From positions 162,226 to 226,225 of the forward strand of contig SFVK01000001.1 in the NCBI GenBank assembly GCA_004561545.1: a stretch of DNA of 64,000 bases. Reading direction: 5' to 3'. The notes under the pieces are model-generated. The model saw only the letters and a list, made by a program, of their open reading frames with translations. It did not search any database and was not told the DNA's origin. This document shows, one piece after another, positions 7,836 through 17,360 of the stretch. Both the position numbers and the translations under genes were made by a program. Numbering within the stretch: the first letter of the stretch is position 1; every line of letters starts with the position of its first letter. This DNA is from a bacterium. GTDB lineage: Bacteria > Bacillota > Clostridia > Oscillospirales > Ruminococcaceae.

Positions 7836-10196
7836 TTATTGGGTCAAACGGGGCTGCTTTTTGCGGCGCAGCCAGGGCAGGGCCAGATACACCGCCCAGA
7901 CGCCCGCCGCCCCCAGGCTGACGGCCGTGCTGGCTTTGAGACCGGGGGTGTGGTAGGTAAAGACGATCTCGCTCTCCCCGGCGGGAACACGGACCGCCAT
8001 CAGGCCGTTGTCCACCTTCTCCACCCGGGCGGGTTCCCCGTTGACGGTGGCGGTGAAGCCGTCGTCATAGGGCACGCTGAAAAAGACGAGGTTTTCCCGT
8101 TCCAGCCGGGCCGTGGCGGTAAAGCCGGTGGAGGTGGCGGTGAAGGACTGCACGGCGGCCGCCCGGCGGGCGGCGCAGTCGGCGGCGTAGTCGTCGTAGG
8201 TGGTGGCCCGGGCCTGGCCGTCGGGCAGCTCGGTGAGCAGGCCGCCATACCGGGCGATCTGCTCTTCGCTGAGCAGCAGGGCTTTCATCAGCAGATTGCC
8301 GCGCTGCCGCTCGCTGGTTCCCTCAAAGGTGTCCTGCGTCACATAATACTCGTAGGTGAAGCCCATGGGGACCCAGTTTTCGTTTTCATAAATGGTATAG
8401 CTGGTGGTCTGGGCGGCTTTGGTCCAACCCTGCAGCTCCTCGTTCTGCCAGTCCTCCACCTTGCCGGTGGGCACAAGGGTGTACCGCACGCTGAGCAGGC
8501 CGCGCAGGGCGTACAGATCCGCATCCGGTTTGGAATTGACGTCCCGCTTGACCCCCACCGAGGGATAGAACTCCATGATGCTGGGGGAAACGGTGGAGTT
8601 GAAAAACTGGATGCAGCTGCGGTCCAGCCAGAGGCCCATATTGTTGTAGCAGTCGTAGGCGTCCAGGCGGTAGTCGGTACCGGCGGGCAGGGCGGCGTTG
8701 ACCTCATCGGCCTCCCGCCAGGTCTGCTGGACATAATCGGCGTCATGATACCACTGGCCGTACTTGGTGATGGACAGGTGTACCTGGCCATAGACAAAGC
8801 TGAACCCCAGCGCAACGGCCAGCACCGCCGCAGGGAAGCGCTTTCCCAGCCGGGGCCGCCGGTGGAGCAGCAGCGCAAAGAGCGCCACGCCCAGCATACT
8901 GACCCCCAGAATGGCCCAGAACCGCAGCGGCTCATCCACCACGCCGCAGGTGGTTTGGCCATCCCTGGTGACGGGAACCAGCGCAAAGGCGATGCTGCTC
9001 AGGGTACACAGGGCCACGGTGCGGGTGGCGGTGTGGAACTCGGTGTCACAGAGATGGTCGTTTTTCAGGCAGCTCACGGTGGCGGCGCAGAGGATGAGCA
9101 CCGGCATGTAATACCAGCGGGCATAGTAGCTGGAGTTGAAGGCATAGAACATACTGTTGAGCACCGGCACAAAGGCGCAGACCAGGCAGACCTTGAGGAT
9201 GCGGGAAAAGGGATGTCTGCGCTTGACGCGGCAGAACACCAGTCCGCCCGCAATGCCCACCACCGGCAGATAGGCCGTCATGCTGGTGTGTTTGAGGATG
9301 CCGTCCTGGCACAGGTCCTTGAAATAAGGAGCGTCCGGCATGAGGAAGGCGCTGTAAAAGATGGCGGCATACTGCTGGGAGTTGCCGTAGACCAGATACC
9401 CGTAGCCGTCAAAGGGATCGATGGTGCGCGGGTTCTGCACCAGGGAAAGCCCCGCCGGGAGGAGCAGCACACAGCCCATCGCGCAGCCCAGAACCGTCTC
9501 AAAGGCCAGGCGGCCGAACAGCCGCGGCGTCAGGCGGTACTTTTTGCCCGCCACCATGCAGGCAAAGTAGATGATGAGGAACACCGCCTGCCCGGCAAAG
9601 AAAAAGTAGTTGTTTAAAAGGTTGAGGGCCACCCAAAAGGGGAAGCGCCCCTTTTTGCCGTCCAGCACCGCGTCATCCAGCGAGGCCAGCAGATAGGGAA
9701 AGAGGGCGGTCACATCGAGGAAATGGTTGAAGAAAATATCGTAGACGTTGAAGCCGCAGAAGGCGTAAAGGCAGGCGCCCACCACGCTCCAGCGCTCATC
9801 CCGGACCCAGCGGCGCATCCAGAGGTAGGCCCCGCCGCCGCCCACCGCAAACTTGAGGCAGAGCAGCGGCACCATGCACCAGGGCATATACCGGGCCGGA
9901 ACCAGCAGCGACAGCCAGAAGAAGGGGCTGCCGCAGAGATAAAAGCTGTAGGAGTTGAGGAACCCGCTGCCCAGGTCGGTGGCCCAGCTGAAGGTGCCGC
10001 CCTCCTTGACAAACCGGTTGGCGTAGGCGTAAAAGGAAATCTGCTGGTCGTTGAAATCCCCCGCATAGTGGAAGAACCCGCCATTGAGCCCGTCAATGAT
10101 GCAGTGGGGCAGGAACAGCGCGGCGGCAAGGGCCAGGCAGAGAAAAAACACCTGCCAGTACCGGCTTTTGGGTTTTTGAAGCGAAGGCTGCCACAT
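7836..10196 (-). CDS. YfhO family polytopic membrane protein
   Basis: A 786-residue protein of the YfhO family, large multi-pass membrane proteins related to glycosyltransferase-C folds and implicated in glycosylation of surface polymers such as lipoteichoic acid. The N-terminus has a hydrophobic helix (VFFLCLALAAALFLPHCII), then GFNDQQ-like luminal residues (YAGDFNDQQISFY near residue 44), about a dozen further membrane segments to residue ~440, a long extracytoplasmic domain (~450-750), and a last helix plus a basic tail (LPWLRRKKQPRLTQ). The start ATG at 10196 diverges from yfbR. The sugar donor and acceptor are unknown. Confidence 0.85.
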   Translation of the reverse strand: MWQPSLQKPKSRYWQVFFLCLALAAALFLPHCIIDGLNGGFFHYAGDFNDQQISFYAYANRFVKEGGTFSWATDLGSGFLNSYSFYLCGSPFFWLSLLVPARYMPWCMVPLLCLKFAVGGGGAYLWMRRWVRDERWSVVGACLYAFCGFNVYDIFFNHFLDVTALFPYLLASLDDAVLDGKKGRFPFWVALNLLNNYFFFAGQAVFLIIYFACMVAGKKYRLTPRLFGRLAFETVLGCAMGCVLLLPAGLSLVQNPRTIDPFDGYGYLVYGNSQQYAAIFYSAFLMPDAPYFKDLCQDGILKHTSMTAYLPVVGIAGGLVFCRVKRRHPFSRILKVCLVCAFVPVLNSMFYAFNSSYYARWYYMPVLILCAATVSCLKNDHLCDTEFHTATRTVALCTLSSIAFALVPVTRDGQTTCGVVDEPLRFWAILGVSMLGVALFALLLHRRPRLGKRFPAAVLAVALGFSFVYGQVHLSITKYGQWYHDADYVQQTWREADEVNAALPAGTDYRLDAYDCYNNMGLWLDRSCIQFFNSTVSPSIMEFYPSVGVKRDVNSKPDADLYALRGLLSVRYTLVPTGKVEDWQNEELQGWTKAAQTTSYTIYENENWVPMGFTYEYYVTQDTFEGTSERQRGNLLMKALLLSEEQIARYGGLLTELPDGQARATTYDDYAADCAARRAAAVQSFTATSTGFTATARLERENLVFFSVPYDDGFTATVNGEPARVEKVDNGLMAVRVPAGESEIVFTYHTPGLKASTAVSLGAAGVWAVYLALPWLRRKKQPRLTQ

Positions 10197-10230
10197 AGAG
10201 CATTCCCCCTTTTTTGAAAAAATCGGCGCG

Positions 10231-10265
10231 GGGTCCTTAATATTGGACCCGGGGTGTGCTATACT
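10231..10265 (+). promoter_or_regulatory. Promoter of yfbR with an inverted repeat over the -35 region
   Basis: An extended -10, TGCTATACT, ends at 10265, and a weak -35 TTAATA sits 17 bases upstream at 10237-10242. The -35 lies in the loop of the inverted repeat GGGTCC/GGACCC (10231-10250), a possible operator. Confidence 0.5.
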
Positions 10266-10300
10266 GGGACTATCCTATCACGAAAGGTCAGGGGATTGCA

Positions 10301-10903
10301 ATGAAAACTTACCCCTTTCACGCGCTGCTGAGCCGCATGAAATACATCACCCGCTGGGCGCTCATGCGCAACGCCCGGCCGGAGTCGCTGAGTGAGCACA
10401 CGGCGGACACCGCCCTTCTGGCCCACGCGCTCTGCCTGATTGCCAAAAACTGCACCGGAACGGGGGATTCCATCCGGCCCGACACGGTGGCCGCCGCGGC
10501 GCTCTACCACGACGCGCCGGAAATTTTGACGGGGGATATGCCCACGCCGGTCAAATACAAGAACGACGCGCTGCGCACCGCCTACAAGGCGGTGGAGGCC
10601 GAGAGCGCCCGGGCGATGGCCAGCCTGCTGCCCGAGGAATTGCAGGGCGTTGAGGAGAGCTATCTGACCGGCGCGGTGCTCAACGACGCCGAGCGCAGGC
10701 TGCTCAAGGCCGCCGACCGGCTGAGCGCCCTCATCAAGTGCATGGAGGAGGAGAGCTCCGGCAACCGGGAGTTTGCCGCCGCGCTGGAGCAGCAGAAGCA
10801 GGCGCTGGCCGGGATGCACAGCCCCGAGGTGGACTATTTTATGGAACATATGCTGCCCTGCTACAACCAGAATCTGGACGAGCTGACCCGGGGACGGTTC
10901 TGA
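10301..10903 (+). CDS. yfbR: YfbR-like 5'-deoxynucleotidase (HD domain)
   Basis: A 200-residue HD-domain phosphohydrolase that dephosphorylates deoxyribonucleoside 5'-monophosphates in nucleotide salvage. Family features visible: FHALLSRMKYITRWALMRN at residues 6-24, the first metal histidine in SEHTADTALLAHA near residue 31, the HD pair in YHDAPEILTGDMPTPVKY near residue 71, and a conserved Asp in KAADRLSAL near 133. The start at 10301 follows AGGGGATTGCA. Its stop sits 4 bases from the convergent dus gene. Length matches the family (~200 residues). Confidence 0.85.
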   Translation: MKTYPFHALLSRMKYITRWALMRNARPESLSEHTADTALLAHALCLIAKNCTGTGDSIRPDTVAAAALYHDAPEILTGDMPTPVKYKNDALRTAYKAVEAESARAMASLLPEELQGVEESYLTGAVLNDAERRLLKAADRLSALIKCMEEESSGNREFAAALEQQKQALAGMHSPEVDYFMEHMLPCYNQNLDELTRGRF

Positions 10904-10906
10904 GGG

Positions 10907-11887
10907 TCATTCCTGCAGGCGGTAGACCGCGTCGATGAGCTTGTCCACATCGGGAAAATGCTCCAGCATGGAACAGTACCGCCGCAGCGAGGCCGCGCCC
11001 TTGAGGCCCTTCATATAGTGCATGGCCTGGCTGCGGGCCTGGGGCATGGCGGCCCACTCCCCTTTTTCCTCGCACATCTCGTAAATCTGGGCGCGCATGG
11101 CCGCCATGCGGCGGTTGAGGGTGGGCGGTTCCGGTTCGGGGTCCCCGGCCAGCACCGCGTTGACCCGCTCAAAGAGCCAGGGGTCCCCCAGCGCGCCGCG
11201 GCCGATCATGACGCCGGCACAGCCGGTCTGCTCCAAAAGCTGCGCGGCGTCGGCGGCGGTGGTGATATCGCCGTTAGCCAGCACCGGGACGGACACCGCC
11301 GCCCGGATTTCCCCGATGGCCCCGGCATCGATGGGCGGCACATACATCTGCTCCCGGGTGCGGCCATGGACGGCAATCAGGTCGGCGCCGTTAGCCTCGC
11401 ACTGGCGGGCCACCTCCACGCCGGTGCGGTGGTCCTCATCCCAGCCGATGCGCATTTTGACGGTGAGGGGGATGTCCTGCCCCAGCGCCTGCCGCGCCGC
11501 CGCCACCATCCGCCCGCAGAGCGCGGGGTCCAGCAGCAGCTTGCTGCCCGCCCCGCCCGAGGTGATTTTGGGCGCGGGGCAGCCCATATTCAGGTCCAGA
11601 AGATCAAAGGCAATCCCCTTTTCCCGGATGATGCCAATGGCGGCGGCCAGCGTTTCCGGCTCGGCGCCAAAGAGCTGCACGGCGTACAGGCCGTGGGGAT
11701 GGGCGTCCCGCAGAAGGGTCAGGCTTTTTTTGTCGCCGAAGGTGATTGCCTTGGCGGAGGCCATCTCGCTCACGGTCCAGGCCGCGCCGTGGTCCGCCAT
11801 CAGGTGGCGGCAGGCCCCGTCAGAAAGCCCCGCCATGGGGGCAAAGACCGCCGGACGGTCCGGCAGGGTCAGATTCCGTAATTTCAT
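10907..11887 (-). CDS. dus: tRNA-dihydrouridine synthase
   Basis: A 326-residue FMN-dependent enzyme that reduces uridines in tRNA D-loops to dihydrouridine. The TIM-barrel part carries the active-site motif NMGCPAPKITSGGAGSKLL (Cys near residue 100), KMRIGWDEDHRTG with the FMN/phosphate-binding lysine near 139, and HGRTREQMY near 172. The C-terminal helical RNA-binding domain contains the MHYMKGLKG segment. ATG at 11887 follows AGGAG with an 8-base gap; a TTG two codons earlier is too close to that site. Subtype (DusB-like versus others) was not resolved. Confidence 0.92.
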   Translation of the reverse strand: MKLRNLTLPDRPAVFAPMAGLSDGACRHLMADHGAAWTVSEMASAKAITFGDKKSLTLLRDAHPHGLYAVQLFGAEPETLAAAIGIIREKGIAFDLLDLNMGCPAPKITSGGAGSKLLLDPALCGRMVAAARQALGQDIPLTVKMRIGWDEDHRTGVEVARQCEANGADLIAVHGRTREQMYVPPIDAGAIGEIRAAVSVPVLANGDITTAADAAQLLEQTGCAGVMIGRGALGDPWLFERVNAVLAGDPEPEPPTLNRRMAAMRAQIYEMCEEKGEWAAMPQARSQAMHYMKGLKGAASLRRYCSMLEHFPDVDKLIDAVYRLQE

Positions 11888-11954
11888 GAACAAAACTCCT
11901 GTGTGATTTCACTGAAACTCTATTTTACCACACTCCCCACAGCCTTGCAATTTG

Positions 11955-11963
11955 TGTTATACT
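11955..11963 (+). promoter_or_regulatory. Extended -10 promoter of polA
   Basis: TGTTATACT is an extended -10 about 31 bases before the polA start; no strong -35 is present at the right distance. Confidence 0.5.
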
Positions 11964-11993
11964 AATAAGACCGAAACCTTTGAGGAGGAAGCT

Positions 11994-14501
11994 ATGAAAC
12001 TGCTGGTATTGGACGGCAACAGCCTGGTGAACCGGGCCTATTTTGGCATCAAACTGCTGACCACCAAGGATGGGCGGTATACCAACGCTATCTTTGGGTT
12101 CCAGAATATTCTGCTCAATCTGCTCGCGGCCCACCAGCCCGACGCCGTGGCCATCGCCTGGGACGAGAAGGCTCCCACCTTCCGCCACGAGGCCTATGAA
12201 GGTTACAAGGCTACCCGCCACGGGATGCCGGAGGAACTGGCCGGCCAGATGCCGGTTCTGAAAGAGCTGCTGACCGATCTGGGCTTTGCCCAGGTGAGCC
12301 GCGCCGGATGGGAAGCGGACGACATTCTGGGTACGCTGGCCGCCGCCAACGAGGCGGCGGGCGGCACTACCCTGCTGGCCACCGGTGACCGGGACAGCCT
12401 GCAGCTGGTGGACGGCGCCACCACCGTGCTGCTGGCCACCAACAAGGAAACACTGGTCATGGACGAGGCCGCCATTGCGGAAAAATACGGCGTCACCCCG
12501 CCCCAGCTCATCGAGGTCAAGAGCCTGATGGGCGATTCCTCGGACAACATTCCCGGCGTGCCGGGCATCGGTGAGAAAACCGCCCTGGCGCTGGTGCAGA
12601 AATTCGGTAGCCTGGCGGGGGTGTACGACCATCTGGACGACCCCGCCATCAAGCCCAAACAGCGGGAAAAGCTGGCCGCCAACCGGGAGCTGGCGGAGCT
12701 TTCCCACACGCTGGGCACCATCCGCCGGGACGCGCCGGTGGACCGGGACCCCAGCGCCTACCGGCGCACGGCGGGGGACCCGGCCGCCGCCGCGCTGCTG
12801 CTGGCGGACCTGGAGATGCACAAGCTGACGGTGCGCTGGGGGCTGGACGAGGGCAGCGCTGCGGCCACAGTTTCCGCCGCCGAGCTGCCCGCCGTACACC
12901 CCGCGCCCCTGCCGGAGCATCCCACGGGGCGGTTTTATCTTGCCCGGGGGGCCGGGGGCTGGTACGCCGTGCAGGAGGGACAGGTTTTTGCCCCCACGGC
13001 GCAGCAGCTGACCGCCCTGCTGGACAGCGGCGCCGAGGTCTGGGCCTTTGACGCCAAACCGCTCTACCACCTGGCGCTGGACGCCGGGGGCGAGGGGCGC
13101 GCCATTGTCTTTGACGGCAAGCTGGCGGCCTATCTGCTCAACCCCTCGGCCAGCGACTACAAGGTGACCGAGCTGGCGGCGGAGTACGGCGCGGCGCCCG
13201 CCTTTGTGTGCGAGGAATCTCCCGACGCCGGGGTTCTGGCGGCGCTGTGCAGCGTGCTGGACGCCCGGCTGACCGAACAGAACCAGCACGCGCTGCTCAC
13301 CACCATGGAGCTGCCGCTGGCCCGGGTGCTGGCCGACATGGAGCGCACCGGCTTTGCGGTGGACGCCGACGGCATCCGCCGCTTTGGCGACGCCCTGCGC
13401 GCCGAGCTGGACGGCATTCTGCGCGCCATCTATGATGCCGTGGGCTATGAATTCAACGTCAACAGCCCCAAACAGCTGGGCGAGGCCCTCTTTGACAAAC
13501 TGGGCCTGCCGCCCCGCAAAAAGACCTCCCGCGGCTATTCCACCGACGCCGAGACGCTGGAAAGCCTGCGTCCTTACAGCACGGTGGTGGATGACATCCT
13601 CAAATACCGCACCTACTCCAAGCTGCTCTCCACCTATGTGGAAGGGCTGCTCAAGGCACTGGGTCCCGACGGGCGGATTCACTCCACCTTCATCCAGACC
13701 GAGGCCCGCACGGGGCGCATCAGCTCCACCGAGCCCAATTTGCAGAACATCCCCATCCGTACCGAGCTGGGCAGCCGCCTGCGGGGCTACTTTGTGGCGG
13801 GGACGGGCAAAACGCTGGTGGACGCCGACTACTCCCAGATTGAGCTGCGCATTCTGGCCCACATCACGGGGGACGAGGCCATGCAGCAGGCGTTTTTGTC
13901 GGGGGCGGACATCCACCGCGCCACGGCGGCCAAAATCTACCACATCCCCGAGGACCAGGTCTCCCATGAACTGCGCACCTCCGCCAAGGCCATCAATTTC
14001 GGCATCATGTACGGCAAGGGCGCCTTCTCGCTGAGCAAGGACCTGGGCATCCCGGTGAAGGAGGCGGACCGCTTTCTCAAGACCTATCTGGACACCTTCC
14101 CCCGTGTGGACGGCTATATGCAGGGCTGCATCGCCCACGCCAAAGAGAAGGGCTATGTGGAAACGCTGTTCGGCCGCCGCCGTCCGCTGCCCGAGCTTTC
14201 CAGCTCCAACTTCCAGGTGCGCAGCTCCGGCGAGCGGATGGCCCGCAACACCCCCATTCAGGGCACTGCGGCGGACATCATCAAGCTGGCCATGGTCCAT
14301 GTGTGGCAGCGGCTGCGGGACGAGCACCTGCAGGCAAAGCTGCTGCTTCAGGTCCACGACGAGCTGATTGTGGAAGCGCCGGAAACCGAGGTGGAGCAGG
14401 TCAAACGCATTTTAAAGGAAGAGATGGAGCAGGTGGTCCAGTACAGCGTCCCCCTCACCGCCGAGGTGGGCGTGGGCGGCACCTGGCTGGAAGCCCACTG
14501 A
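11994..14501 (+). CDS. polA: DNA polymerase I, proofreading domain degenerate
   Basis: An 835-residue family A polymerase for Okazaki fragment processing and repair synthesis. The 5'-3' exonuclease (residues ~1-290) shows GWEADDILGTLA, TGDRDSLQLV and GDSSDNIPGVPGIGEKTA. The middle third (~300-440) still follows the 3'-5' exonuclease fold, but the metal-binding DxE of motif Exo I is absent (the strand reads GRFYLARGAGGWYAV), so proofreading is probably lost, as in many Firmicutes. Polymerase motifs A (DADYSQIELR, from residue 610), B (RTSAKAINFGIMYG, from ~661) and C (VHDELIVE, ~787) are intact. GAGGAGG precedes the start. tsaD follows 25 bases after the stop. Confidence 0.95.
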   Translation: MKLLVLDGNSLVNRAYFGIKLLTTKDGRYTNAIFGFQNILLNLLAAHQPDAVAIAWDEKAPTFRHEAYEGYKATRHGMPEELAGQMPVLKELLTDLGFAQVSRAGWEADDILGTLAAANEAAGGTTLLATGDRDSLQLVDGATTVLLATNKETLVMDEAAIAEKYGVTPPQLIEVKSLMGDSSDNIPGVPGIGEKTALALVQKFGSLAGVYDHLDDPAIKPKQREKLAANRELAELSHTLGTIRRDAPVDRDPSAYRRTAGDPAAAALLLADLEMHKLTVRWGLDEGSAAATVSAAELPAVHPAPLPEHPTGRFYLARGAGGWYAVQEGQVFAPTAQQLTALLDSGAEVWAFDAKPLYHLALDAGGEGRAIVFDGKLAAYLLNPSASDYKVTELAAEYGAAPAFVCEESPDAGVLAALCSVLDARLTEQNQHALLTTMELPLARVLADMERTGFAVDADGIRRFGDALRAELDGILRAIYDAVGYEFNVNSPKQLGEALFDKLGLPPRKKTSRGYSTDAETLESLRPYSTVVDDILKYRTYSKLLSTYVEGLLKALGPDGRIHSTFIQTEARTGRISSTEPNLQNIPIRTELGSRLRGYFVAGTGKTLVDADYSQIELRILAHITGDEAMQQAFLSGADIHRATAAKIYHIPEDQVSHELRTSAKAINFGIMYGKGAFSLSKDLGIPVKEADRFLKTYLDTFPRVDGYMQGCIAHAKEKGYVETLFGRRRPLPELSSSNFQVRSSGERMARNTPIQGTAADIIKLAMVHVWQRLRDEHLQAKLLLQVHDELIVEAPETEVEQVKRILKEEMEQVVQYSVPLTAEVGVGGTWLEAH

Positions 14502-14526
14502 GCCAAAGGCAGAATTGAGGAAACAT

Positions 14527-15534
14527 ATGTATATTTTGGGAATTGAATCCAGCTGCGACGAAACCGCCGCAGCGGTGGTGGAGGACGGGAAGATCCTTCA
14601 TTCCAACGTGATTTCCACCAGTGTGAAGGAGCAGGCGCTCTATGGCGGCGTCGTGCCCGAGATCGCCAGCCGCCGCCACGCGGAGTATATCAGCGCCACG
14701 GTGGAACAGGCCCTGCGCGACGCGGGCATGACCATTGCGGACATGGACGCCGTGGCGGTGACCTTTGCCCCGGGGTTGATCGGCGCGGTGCTGGTGGGGG
14801 TGAACTTTGCCAAGGGGCTGGCCTACGGCGCGGGCAAGCCGCTGGTGCCGGTGCATCACCTGCGGGGGCACATCGCGGCCAACTATCTGACCCACCCTGA
14901 GCTGAAGCCGCCCTTTTTGTGCCTGGTGGCCAGCGGCGGGCACAGCCATATTGTGGAGGTGCAGGACTGGTGCCGTTACCGGGTTCTGGGCCGCACGGTG
15001 GACGATGCTGCGGGCGAGGCCTTTGACAAGGTGGCCCGCACCCTGGGGCTGCCCTACCCCGGCGGACCCAGCATTGCCAGGGCGGCCAAAACCGGCAACC
15101 CCCGCGCCTACCGCCTGCCCACGCCCAAGGTGGAGGGCAAATACAACGTGAGCTTTTCGGGGCTGAAGACCGCCGTGGTCAACGAGGTCCACAACGCCGA
15201 GCAGCGGGGCGGGGCGGTGAACGTGCCGGATATGGCGGCCAGCTTTCAGGAGCGCATTGCCCAGATTCTGGCCCGCAAGCTGCTGGATGCGGCGGCGGAC
15301 ACCGGCGCAAAGACCATCTGCCTGGCGGGCGGCGTGGCGGCCAACGGGCGGCTGCGCCAGCTGGTCAACGACGGCGCCCAGAAGCTGGGGGCGCGGGTGT
15401 ATCTGCCCGAGCTGAAATTCTGCGGCGACAACGGCGCCATGATCGCGGCGCAGGGCTATTATGAATATCGGGACGGCAACATTGCGGGCCTGACCCTCAA
15501 CGGGCTGCCCACGCTGGCCATTGACTACCGGTAA
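14527..15534 (+). CDS. tsaD: tRNA N6-threonylcarbamoyladenosine transferase subunit
   Basis: A 335-residue ASKHA-fold enzyme that transfers the threonylcarbamoyl group to A37 of ANN-decoding tRNAs with TsaB and TsaE. Visible: LGIESSCDETAAAVV at the N-terminus, the metal-binding HxxxH (H110 to H114, within VPVHHLRGH), SGGHSHIVEV near residue 140, GEAFDKVART near 165, and a C-terminal GGVAANGRLR. Translation starts at 14527 with GAGG upstream. Cotranscription with polA is likely from the 25-base gap. The partner genes tsaB, tsaC and tsaE are not in this window. Confidence 0.95.
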   Translation: MYILGIESSCDETAAAVVEDGKILHSNVISTSVKEQALYGGVVPEIASRRHAEYISATVEQALRDAGMTIADMDAVAVTFAPGLIGAVLVGVNFAKGLAYGAGKPLVPVHHLRGHIAANYLTHPELKPPFLCLVASGGHSHIVEVQDWCRYRVLGRTVDDAAGEAFDKVARTLGLPYPGGPSIARAAKTGNPRAYRLPTPKVEGKYNVSFSGLKTAVVNEVHNAEQRGGAVNVPDMAASFQERIAQILARKLLDAAADTGAKTICLAGGVAANGRLRQLVNDGAQKLGARVYLPELKFCGDNGAMIAAQGYYEYRDGNIAGLTLNGLPTLAIDYR

Positions 15535-15545
15535 AAGCCCGGCAC

Positions 15546-15574
15546 TTGCAAAAGCCGGCGGACTATTGTACAAT
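15546..15574 (+). promoter_or_regulatory. Sigma-A type promoter of glnS
   Basis: -35 TTGCAA and -10 TACAAT with a 17-base spacer, 30 bases before the glnS start. Confidence 0.75.
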
Positions 15575-15604
15575 AGAAAATCATGGTAAAGATGGGGTGG
15601 AATT

Positions 15605-17266
15605 ATGGCAGACGCAAAGTTTTCCAATTTTTTGACCGAAATGATTGACGCCGATCTGGCGGAAGGCAAGGTGCAGACGGTGCACACCCGGTTCCCGCCG
15701 GAACCCAACGGGTACCTGCACATCGGCTCCGCCAAGGCGATTTACATCAACTATATGGCCGCCAAAACCTACGGCGGCAAGTTCAACCTGCGCTTTGACG
15801 ACACCAACCCTGCGCGGGAGGGCGACGAGTATGTTCAGAGCATCCTCAAGGACCTGGAGTGGCTGGGCGCCACCCCCAACGGCGGCATCTATTACGGCAG
15901 CGACTATTTTGAGCAGTGCTATGCCTATGCCGAAAAGCTCATCCAGGAGGGCAAGGCCTATGTGGATGACCTGACCCGGGAGGAAATGCAGGCGTACCGC
16001 GGCAACGACGCGGGCAAGCCCAGCCGGCCCAGCCCCTACCGGGACCGCACGCCGGAGGAAAATCTGGACCTGTTCCGCCGGATGCGGGCCGGGGAATTTG
16101 GCGACGGCGAAAAGACGCTGCGGGCCAAGATCGACCTAGCCAGCCCCAACATGAATCTGCGGGACCCGGCAATCTACCGCATCAAGCACTGCCACCATCA
16201 CCGGCAGGGGGACAAGTGGTGCATCTATCCGCTGTACGACTTTGCCCATCCCATTCAGGACGCCATTGAGGGCATCACCCATTCCATGTGCAGCCTGGAA
16301 TTTGAGAATCACCGCCCGCTGTATGAGTGGGTGATCCAGAACACCGTGGGCGCCGAGTTCCCCAAGCAGCGGGAATTTGCCCGTCTGAACGTGACCAACA
16401 CCGTCATGAGCAAGCGGTATCTGCGGGAACTGGTGGAAAAAAATATTGTGGACGGCTGGGACGATCCCCGTATGCCCACCCTGTGCGGCCTGCGCCGCCG
16501 GGGCTACACGCCCGGCAGCATCTTTGATTTTGTGGCGTCCGCCGGCGTGGCCAAGGCGGACAGCCTGGTGGATATGCGCCAGCTGGAAGCGGTCATCCGC
16601 GCCGAGCTGGAGCTGAGCGCGCCCCGCCGCGTGGCGGTGCTGGATCCGGTGCGACTGGTCATTGACAACTACCCCGCCGGTCAGGTGGAGTACTTTGACC
16701 TGCCCAACAACCCCAACCGCGACGCCAACGACGCCTCCACCCGCCCGGTGGCCTTTACCGGTGAGGTGTGGATCGACCGCAGCGACTTCTTTGAGGTGCC
16801 GCCGCCGAAGTTTAAACGGCTGACCCTGGGCAGCGAGGTGCGGCTGATGGGCGCCTATCTGGTGCGCTGCACCGGCGTGGACAAGGACGAGGCCGGCAAC
16901 GTGGTGACCATCCACGCCGAGGCCGACCTGGAAACCCGCAACGGCAACCCCGCCGACGGCCGCAAGGTGCGGGGCACCATCCACTGGGTGAGCTGCGACC
17001 ACTGCGTGGATGCCGAGGTCCGGCTGTACGACAAGCTGTTTACCGAGGAGAACATGAACGCCATCCCGGACGGCGCGGATTTCAAGGATTATCTGAACCC
17101 CGACAGCGTGAAGGTGATCCCCCACGCCAAGCTGGAGCAGAGCCTTTCCGGCGCCCGGCCCGGCGACCGGTTCCAGTTCGTTCGCACCGGCTACTTTACC
17201 CCCGACAGCAAGAACCCCCACGTCTACAACCGCATCGTGACGCTGAAGGACAGCTTTAAGCTGTAA
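15605..17266 (+). CDS. glnS: Glutaminyl-tRNA synthetase
   Basis: A 553-residue class I synthetase that charges tRNA-Gln directly. PPEPNGYLHIGSAK at residues 31-44 holds the HIGH box, here HIGS (39-42). The Rossmann core continues with LRFDDTNPA near residue 63, and the KMSKS-type loop is VMSKR (267-271), the form typical of GlnRS. The C-terminal half is the all-beta anticodon-binding region (CDHCVDAEVRLYDKLF near 462). Length matches bacterial GlnRS. It has its own promoter and a strong terminator. The HIGH to HIGS change is noted separately; the rest of the catalytic core looks complete. Confidence 0.93.
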   Translation: MADAKFSNFLTEMIDADLAEGKVQTVHTRFPPEPNGYLHIGSAKAIYINYMAAKTYGGKFNLRFDDTNPAREGDEYVQSILKDLEWLGATPNGGIYYGSDYFEQCYAYAEKLIQEGKAYVDDLTREEMQAYRGNDAGKPSRPSPYRDRTPEENLDLFRRMRAGEFGDGEKTLRAKIDLASPNMNLRDPAIYRIKHCHHHRQGDKWCIYPLYDFAHPIQDAIEGITHSMCSLEFENHRPLYEWVIQNTVGAEFPKQREFARLNVTNTVMSKRYLRELVEKNIVDGWDDPRMPTLCGLRRRGYTPGSIFDFVASAGVAKADSLVDMRQLEAVIRAELELSAPRRVAVLDPVRLVIDNYPAGQVEYFDLPNNPNRDANDASTRPVAFTGEVWIDRSDFFEVPPPKFKRLTLGSEVRLMGAYLVRCTGVDKDEAGNVVTIHAEADLETRNGNPADGRKVRGTIHWVSCDHCVDAEVRLYDKLFTEENMNAIPDGADFKDYLNPDSVKVIPHAKLEQSLSGARPGDRFQFVRTGYFTPDSKNPHVYNRIVTLKDSFKL

Positions 17267-17283
17267 AGAACCCCTTTGCATTT

Positions 17284-17315
17284 TGTCCGCCCCTCTTTTG
17301 GGGCGGACATTTTTG
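17284..17315 (+). terminator. Intrinsic terminator of glnS
   Basis: A perfect 10-bp stem TGTCCGCCCC/GGGGCGGACA, 6-base loop, then TTTTT, 18 bases after the glnS stop. Confidence 0.92.
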
Positions 17316-17360
17316 ATTGGAATCGCCCCCGTTCAATTTTCTCCCCTTTTCTTTTCATTT

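Noticed and set aside
122..17281. Very long open frames antisense to aspS, tex, polA, tsaD and glnS, for example plus-strand 5618-7921 and minus-strand 11925-14357
   Set aside because: They mirror real genes with recognised domains, have Gly/Ala/His/Gln/Val-rich low-complexity translations and no ribosome sites. They come from high third-position GC in the true genes.
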